From Mucor racemosus (Eukaryota > Mucoromycota > Mucoromycetes > Mucorales > Mucoraceae), in NCBI GenBank assembly GCA_027405735.1, contig JAPEHQ010000017.1, positions 69,501-133,500 on the forward strand: DNA of 64,000 bases. Direction: 5' to 3'. The position numbers and the translations under genes were made by a program. Shown piece after piece: positions 59,501 through 64,000 of this stretch; positions within the stretch are counted from its first letter, which is position 1; each line of letters starts with the position of its first letter. Under the pieces are notes generated by a model. It was not told where the DNA came from, searched no databases, and saw only the letters and a program-made list of their open reading frames with translations.

Positions 59501-60660
59501 CCTATGCCTTCCAAGTGTATACTGGTCATAAATCCATACTTCCCTGGTTGTCCTTTCCTTCTACATACAAACCTCGTTTAGCTTCTGTTCCTGTTCTCGC
59601 CCATTTGGGTAAGCTTCTGCTTAAACTACCAAAGTTGGTTCCAGCCCCAGGTTGGTCCTCAAGATGGTATCTGGATTTTCCTTTATGTTGTGTATTAAGC
59701 CCTGTTTCTTCTATTTCGTCGTCTGTCAACCCAAAATCTCTTGCTCCAAAATATCTAATTTCGGATATTTGTTACTGGCAAGCTGATCTGGGTATTGTTG
59801 ATGGTGTTTCTGATCGGTATGACTGGTCATCGCTTCTCCGTCGTGTGCATTATGCTATCGGTGATAAGTACGGCCCTGTCTCTCTGGCTTTCCCTGCATT
59901 GCTTGAGTCGAAAATTGTGCTCTCACATGAGAAGTTCTTCACTACGCCTCGATCTGCGGTGGCCACTTCATGGCTCCCAGATTGTTCGCATTGGACTGTC
60001 TCCAACTCTTCTCGTTCTTCTGTCTCTGTTGCTAGTGTCTTTCTAGGTGCTCTTCGTAGATTTTGGCATCCCTCGAAAGATGTCATTACCTCACGTATGG
60101 GCCCTCCACTACTACTACCTACGCATCTGCGTATTCAACCTCCTTCGTGGCGCTTGTTTTGGTCTCTTCCTCTGCCTGCAAAGGCTTTCACCCCCTGGTG
60201 GCGTTTGTTACACGACCGCATTGGCCATCGATTTTGGTGTCACAGGATTGTGCCTGAGAAAGTTCCTTCTCCGGTGTGTGCTCTTTGTGGTTTTGTCACG
60301 GTAGATCTTTTCCATTTCGTTGTCGGTTGCTCCTTTAAGTCTGAGTACTGGACCTCAGTGATTAATTTATTGTCACTGCAGGATCTCTTTCCCTCGGACT
60401 TGTCCATCTGGATAGCTCTCACAAGCTTTTGCTCCCTAGAAATGGTTGAATTAGAAGAAGACGTGTTAGTGGTTCTGGGTGCTGCGTTCACAACGCTTTG
60501 GAAATATCACTGGCGATGTGTCATAGACACGGAGCCTTGGATATCATCCTTTGTTTTCAACATGGTCCGTCAGGATCATGGTTTACTTTTTTTCTCTCTT
60601 TTTCCTTCGGCAGGTGCTCAAGTTGCTAGCAACTTGGCCCTGCTTGATACATATAATTAA
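56575..60660 (+). CDS. LINE ORF2 (endonuclease, reverse transcriptase, zf-RVT)
   Basis: 1361 aa, uninterrupted; nicks target DNA and reverse-transcribes the element RNA at the nick. The AP-type endonuclease spans about 1-235: CLNSRSL, LCLQEV (Glu about 47), MGDFNLH (about 153) and TDHSLL (about 227). The linker is rich in Ser/Thr. The RT spans about 480-800: SPGLDGLPFELYQ, VLLFKKGDPQLLVNWRPLSL, LDQEKAYDRVHPEYL, LRGLRQGDPLSPLLFNLAFE and the catalytic SYADDLEVFL (YADD about 767-770). A thumb/linker region is followed by zf-RVT at about 1205-1260 (LPAKAFTPWWRLLHDRIGHR, then CALCGFVTVDLFHFVVGC). All catalytic residues I can check are present. The start ATG overlaps the ORF1 TGA. Confidence 0.95.
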   Translation: MSTTIGVKIGCLNSRSLFMQSNPSTFKEFSSYLRSKSLQLDILCLQEVSQFRSQSTLTESQLRSFSFAFPRCSLVVSKHCAIICLNSRFSLIDTEILLDERCIVASVADTQSNVLCKVATIYAPAQSSDRPLFLSQFLSLPLWSEVLNTPWMLMGDFNLHLHSLSVSRQLDVAPFVQWLRTHFTNCHPEGLPTFPRSSTCIDYIFGQLSLAPRLANSQLLYMPSRWTDHSLLTVDLLPATTSIGPGSWRFNPTLLADKEFLALLNATVSLFFSGTVGGGSRGIHTSQGGSGDSESTIARWESLKLLLKCCAQKYTRGMKARLKNKIFTLQLERIRALSSTSVSGVRTGDASIVGQTERVSTASGDSEQVRQLEVLIENQIQKETSQNMLRSATRWHEQGERNNKYFYRVIKERQSQQTIQSLKCSTTGDILVDAAAINREAQGFYQKLYTPDAVDVEAIDTLLGNIPPEVCLSSLDADKLMEMPSRDVVFALLTHSPKSKSPGLDGLPFELYQYLAGSCSDFLDLLVDVLSDAFNGVFPPSWQQTRMVLLFKKGDPQLLVNWRPLSLINSDAKLFTKLIANRMNKVLPKLINPYQTGFLPHRLISDNGWLNQLLMSHLRVVAPDLPQVAVLLDQEKAYDRVHPEYLRRVLLRFGFPDGLVSCLLSLFFGTKISVSINGWLGAPVPQLRGLRQGDPLSPLLFNLAFEPLLRSLLACPGLSGVSLSAVTVPPKWKPSPVTVRDFDAATMQWPIDFVSSSGSPTPVKILSYADDLEVFLSSPAEWSVLLSWLDLYGRASNAKVNMNKTVLVSLSGVSHPTWVSLASDAGFQWHDAESSGSVRYLGYPLYHTDSQLKNYLDGVLVKVQRHSNILKQRNLSIRGAGLVANSLLLSKVYHLLRVVPGGRTTDSWVRDLKKVVREYVVSFRPGVAWSTLCLPRKFGGVGLVDISDQSLALHLIYLQRLLRPSSLSDFVSPWLAYAFQVYTGHKSILPWLSFPSTYKPRLASVPVLAHLGKLLLKLPKLVPAPGWSSRWYLDFPLCCVLSPVSSISSSVNPKSLAPKYLISDICYWQADLGIVDGVSDRYDWSSLLRRVHYAIGDKYGPVSLAFPALLESKIVLSHEKFFTTPRSAVATSWLPDCSHWTVSNSSRSSVSVASVFLGALRRFWHPSKDVITSRMGPPLLLPTHLRIQPPSWRLFWSLPLPAKAFTPWWRLLHDRIGHRFWCHRIVPEKVPSPVCALCGFVTVDLFHFVVGCSFKSEYWTSVINLLSLQDLFPSDLSIWIALTSFCSLEMVELEEDVLVVLGAAFTTLWKYHWRCVIDTEPWISSFVFNMVRQDHGLLFFSLFPSAGAQVASNLALLDTYN

Positions 60661-60713
60661 TCCTCATTTAGAAGCTAATAAAGATACACTTTAATACAAA
60701 AAAAAAAAAAAAA

Positions 60714-60934
60714 GAAAAAGCTAATAGATGAGGAACAATGGAGAACAACCACAATTTTAAATAGTTTTAAGATAGACAATGCTTTTTTTATTTCTTCTTG
60801 GGCGGTAGCTGCTGGAGTTAATACTTCTGCAATACCTCCTCCATAATATTTTATTTTAACATATAATTACTTTTTATTTTAGTAAAAAACAAATTTACAT
60901 ACAAAGAAAGGGAGGGAAAAAGCTTTAGGGAAGG
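60714..60934 (+). mobile_element. LINE 3'-end fragment(s), plus strand
   Basis: TTTTAGTAAAAAACAAATTT followed by ACATACAAAG (about 60,878-60,906) matches the inverse of the 3' UTR and tail start of LINE copy a (52,890-52,920). A second, older 3' end of that subfamily therefore lies here on the plus strand. The upstream part (60,720-60,870) is unassigned. Confidence 0.5.
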
Positions 60935-61025
60935 GGTATGCCGCATTCCGCGTGGGTTGCTTTGGCTCATTCTGCTGGTCTCCAATGGTATGATGCTCTC
61001 TCTCGTGGGGCGGTGCGGTACTTAA
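60935..61025 (+). mobile_element. LINE ORF2 fragment, plus strand
   Basis: Reads GMPHSAWVALAHSAGLQWYD then ALSRGAVRYL, homologous to ORF2 residues about 813-842 of the intact element (GVSHPTWVSLASDAGFQWHD, then AESSGSVRYL). It is diverged, so from another copy. It stops abruptly where TGTTGTAA begins. Confidence 0.75.
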
Positions 61026-61286
61026 TGTTGTAAATGTAGATAATAAAGAAAGATAAGTACGTGAGAATTGGTCAATGTTTAAATATATACAATGAATAAC
61101 TAGAAAATAAGTTAAAACTAGATATATTTATTGAGTATATTGTAGGTAAAAAAGATAATAAATCCATCTCGAACGACCTCAGGATTCAGGGTATTTATAT
61201 GTTTTGGAAGCGTGGATATAGAGTCTACAATACAGAGTGTATGAAAGGATGATTTCATCGTCTTGAAGAACTAGTTGATTACAACA
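61026..61286. mobile_element. Candidate solo LTR
   Basis: About 261 bp starting TGTTGTAA and ending TTACAACA, exact inverted 8-mers of the TG...CA form typical of LTRs. It begins exactly where a LINE ORF2 fragment is cut. It contains AATAAAG near its start. No target-site duplication is visible (CTTAA before, TGATG after) and no internal domain follows, so the call is weak. It lies about 560 bp upstream of a tRNA gene, a common LTR-element neighbourhood. Confidence 0.3.
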
Positions 61287-61843
61287 TGATGATATATTAG
61301 ATTGGCCAGAGCAGGTTTAGTTTGATACGACCAAGTTAAGTATATAGGATCTTCATCCTTGATTAACTTTAGACCGTGAATGTTGATACAAATGGAATAG
61401 TTGAATTCCATTTCCAGGAACGAGTTCATGATTGGCTCACTTCAGGATCTCAGGCTACACCATTTCATCATAGACTAAATGTAACATAACTAAATGAAAT
61501 AAAATTGGCATACATCATTATCACCTCATACTCATCCTTCTATGCTAAGAATAATGTCTAAATAATCCTTTGAGCACTTCTACTCGTAATACATGCACCC
61601 AGTATAGTCTATGTCCTAAACAACTATTAATAAATGTAGTAGTAATAGATTTATATTAGAAAGAAGTTAAGTTTATTATTGAAGTATATAACATGAGCTT
61701 ATATACTCATAACTAGTAATGACTAAATACCGAACAGATCTATCGAACCGAACACGTCGGAATGCACGTGATATATATCACGTGAGCTTAATATATTTAC
61801 AATTACTATTTATTAGAAATAACACTTGGCAGCATATATCATA
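61287..61843. other. AT-rich stretch upstream of tRNA-Glu
   Basis: No gene. Contains a perfect palindrome CACGTGATATATATCACGTG (about 61,764-61,783), i.e. two E-box CACGTG motifs as the arms of a hairpin. Confidence 0.5.
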
Positions 61844-61915
61844 TCCTCAATGGTCCAACGGCTAGGATTTATCGCTTTCACCGATACGGCCGGGGTTCGA
61901 CTCCCCGTTGGGGAA
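61844..61915 (+). tRNA. tRNA-Glu (anticodon TTC)
   Basis: Cloverleaf folds by hand. The acceptor TCCTCAA pairs with TTGGGGA (one T-G wobble). The D-arm lies in TGGTCCAACGGCTAGGATT. The anticodon stem TATCG/CGATA encloses loop CTTTCAC with anticodon TTC at 61,877-61,879. The variable loop is CGGC, and the T-arm is CGGGG-TTCGACT-CCCCG. Discriminator A at 61,915; no encoded CCA and no intron. GGTTCGACTCC is the B box. The only structural RNA seen in the window. Confidence 0.95.
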
Positions 61916-63475
61916 CATTTTGCTTTTCCACGTATTTGTAGTGCGTGGAGTTATTTTGTCGTAGAAGTTTTAACTCTTTTGTTACACAATAATATTAGAT
62001 CTTAAATGTCAAATTTAATAAACATTGTCTTTTAACTTATAACTGTATTTGTCTCATTACATTATTATTATCACGACACTAATTCAAAAAGGTTACACAG
62101 AAAGAACATTAAAAGACAATGTTTATTAAGTTTAACATTTGAATCTGCTATTTATACTATTTTGATTTGTGTAGCAAAAGATCTAAATTGTTATGACATT
62201 AGGATAAATATCAACTGTATCTTAAAATAATGAAGAGCATCTTTTGTATACATTTATTTAAATCTACTATAAAACATTGTTACAAATCGAACATTTATTA
62301 TTTGAATAAACTCTTTTTTTTTGTTACCCTTGAACTCATCTTTCCAAATCTGTCACAATCTGTCAAAAGTAAAATCAAACACAAATTCAAAGCACGAAGG
62401 CTTTGTAACAACACCCATATATTCATACAGATTCCTTTTTAATCAAACTTCTGGAGACTCGACTCTCTTTAATCCATAAATTTATTATATAATCCCTGCA
62501 TTCAAGATACGACAACCATTTGATCTTGCCATGACTCACAATTACTCTTATTTTGCCCCAATTATTGGAAGGAGATCAGTTAAAGATTGATCTCGAACAT
62601 ATTATCTACCTAGACATAGAAATTATTAGAAACAATTAGAAATTATACAATTATTATAAAAAGGAAGCTATAGACTTCAACCAAATAAAGATCGTCTTAT
62701 ATCTTACATACTTTATATCATATCTAAATTGCTCGCTATTCTATTAGTTAGGAGCTCAATTGTCTTTTATCCTTTTATATTACATTACATTATATACTAG
62801 ATCCCTTGAACTGTCGTTAGAAGTTCATTGTACCTTTTCCACATTTACATCTTTCGTTTTATATACATTTATATAAAACATTTACTTACTAGTTGGACAA
62901 CTATAAACCTGGTGCTCATTGAATAGACATTACTGCTCTGGAAATACCTATTTTATTTACTTTCAATCCTACTTTCTCTTATTACTTTATCACTTTCACT
63001 AGTTACCGCTCGTAACAACATATAACTTAATCACGACAAGACAGTAATCTTCATTTGCAACATTTTATAATAGAGCGTTTTTCGTATAATTTTGTACTGA
63101 ATAACACTCTCATTTTAAGAACTAAACATTGTTACGGATTTTCACCGAAATCGTTGCACACACTTTTTGTACTTACATCACCTAAAGAAGTAGCTCGCAA
63201 TGACACTTAGGCTTTTCTTTTTGGACTGAATTGCATCCTTATTAGATATATCGTTTAGAGATTGATTGAGGTTATGAAAATGCCTAAAAAAATGAATTAT
63301 AAAATTTTCTAAACCAACAATAATGCATGCAAATTTTGTTTTCAAAAATAGCTACATATTTTAAATGATCTAACATTTTTATTTCGGTAGTGGTCATTAT
63401 CCAAGAAGTGATAATAATGACTACCATTACTTTTGCAGAACAAGAAATACAGTAATCTTACTCTATACAGAGATT
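61916..63475. other. Gene-free region with an inverted repeat
   Basis: AT-rich, no supported gene. The frame 62,230-62,442 is not convincing. It contains the 32-bp inverted repeat listed separately. Confidence 0.5.
62004..62141. repeat. 32-bp near-perfect inverted repeat (hairpin or small MITE)
   Basis: The arm at about 62,004-62,035 (CAAATTTAATAAACATTGTC within it) and its inverse at about 62,110-62,141 (GACAATGTTTATTAAGTTTA within it) differ at only about two positions. They are separated by about 74 bp. The inner flank has no ORF. It could be a young MITE-like insertion or a stable hairpin transcript. Confidence 0.65.
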
Positions 63476-64000
63476 CTAAAGATTTTTAAATATAATATAG
63501 CTGAAGGCGTTCATCACTATAGACCACCAGAGAGAGAACGTCAATTTTTTTCCGGCCGAGGAAACATTGTCAATAAGGACATGCTCTGTCGGAGATAAAT
63601 TGCTTTTACGAATTACAATGGTACTATTATCAACTGAAGGCACTGGCTTCAATACTAAAGATGTTGCTGGTACACCATTTAAATCAGAAACGACTGAAAG
63701 GGTATCACCTATAGTGTAGAAATCAACTTCAATGAAACTAGGTTTTCTCTGGAAAATAGCACTGCAATTAAAAGCGTGTCCAAGCAGCGACTCTTTTGCA
63801 TTTGTGATGATGGCCTTTTCTTTAAATGGTATCTCAATTTTGATAGCACCCATTTCAATAACACCATATATGAAGTGATTCATAACGTACATCAAGTTAT
63901 GAGGGCTAAGCTCTTGTGAAATTCTGTCTACATTGCAGTTGAATGAATCGAGATCTACATTATCGTAGGGAGTTTCGAATACATGTGAAAACTGATCCAT
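63476..64000 (-). CDS. Unknown protein, partial at window edge
   Basis: 174 codons on the minus strand. An ATG lies exactly at 64,000 (MDQFSHVFETPYDNVDLDSF), but the gene may extend beyond the window. The sequence is a globular mix of strands and helices (HNLMYVMNHFIYGVIEMGAI, FIEVDFYTIGDTLSVVSDLN, STIVIRKSNLSPTEHVLID) and ends with LTFSLWWSIVMNAFSYIIFK. The last about 28 codons look different and may be read-through of an intron. No family recognised. It is the first likely host protein gene after the 14 kb gene-free stretch. Confidence 0.5.
   Translation of the reverse strand: MDQFSHVFETPYDNVDLDSFNCNVDRISQELSPHNLMYVMNHFIYGVIEMGAIKIEIPFKEKAIITNAKESLLGHAFNCSAIFQRKPSFIEVDFYTIGDTLSVVSDLNGVPATSLVLKPVPSVDNSTIVIRKSNLSPTEHVLIDNVSSAGKKLTFSLWWSIVMNAFSYIIFKNL

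Larger units (their letters stand above)
54690..60713 (+). mobile_element. LINE retrotransposon with two intact ORFs (Grem-LINE1-like)
   Basis: About 6 kb element: a 5' region with repeated motifs (about 54,690-55,087), ORF1 (55,088-56,578), ORF2 (56,575-60,660), a short 3' UTR with AATAAA (about 60,677) and a poly(A) tract (about 60,699-60,713). Both ORFs are open over their full length, so the copy may be competent. The order gag-like zinc-knuckle ORF1, then AP endonuclease, reverse transcriptase and zf-RVT in ORF2, is that of L1-clade LINEs and of the Grem-LINE1 elements known from Mucoromycota. The exact 5' end and target-site duplication were not found. G+C is higher than in neighbouring DNA. 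Confidence 0.92.

Noticed and set aside
58110..60491. Multiple minus-strand frames within LINE ORF2
   Set aside because: Antisense shadows of a long, well-supported coding sequence.
61026..61286. Complete LTR retrotransposon next to the tRNA
   Set aside because: No second LTR, primer-binding site, gag/pol frame or target-site duplication. At best a solo LTR.

Overview
This is a nuclear window from an AT-rich filamentous fungus. Introns are very short (about 50-85 bp) with GTAAGT-type donors, genes are separated by T/CT-rich leaders, and the gene content (URC4, GH18 and GH81 wall hydrolases, a CYSTM microprotein, a two-ORF LINE with a zf-RVT tail) fits Mucoromycota, most likely Mucorales. No sequence here names the species. 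No CRISPR arrays, operons or rRNA genes were seen. One tRNA (Glu-TTC) is present.

Layout. 0.2-8.3 kb: RPB5, an unknown low-complexity protein, a secreted GH18 chitinase and URC4. 8.3-13.1 kb: gene-free and built of dispersed repeats. 13.1-19.6 kb: the SSU-processome helicase ECM16/DHX37 and the SSU-processome factor ESF2 sit head to head on one short promoter, followed by a mitochondrial rhomboid protease. 19.6-24 kb: repeats and a decayed coiled-coil gene. 24-37.7 kb: a Myb/SANT-like protein, a GH81 beta-1,3-glucanase with two GC-AG introns, the complex I assembly methyltransferase-like NDUFAF5, a CYSTM microprotein, the SAM-domain RNA regulator VTS1, the SCF subunit CDC4 and the casein kinase 2 catalytic subunit. 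Exon structures were rebuilt by hand from splice signals and reading frame. This recovered several short terminal exons (URC4, CDC4, CK2 alpha, VTS1, NDUFAF5, GH81) that long-ORF inspection misses.

37.7-45.3 kb is gene-poor, with a zf-RVT retroelement relic and repeat fragments. 45.4-49.6 kb holds a tandem pair of MFS permeases (Dal5/anion:cation symporter type) with matching exon lengths. 49.6-63.5 kb has no convincing host protein gene. Its centre is a core of roughly 91% A+T (54.1-54.6 kb). Left of the core are three 5'-truncated LINE copies on the minus strand, arranged head to tail. Right of it are a LINE with two intact ORFs and further LINE fragments on the plus strand. All of them therefore point away from the core.

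This layout resembles the mosaic centromeres described in Mucor, which have a short AT-rich kinetochore-binding core flanked by outward-facing Grem-LINE1 elements. It is the most interesting feature of the window and remains an inference that needs kinetochore ChIP. The window ends inside an unidentified minus-strand gene.
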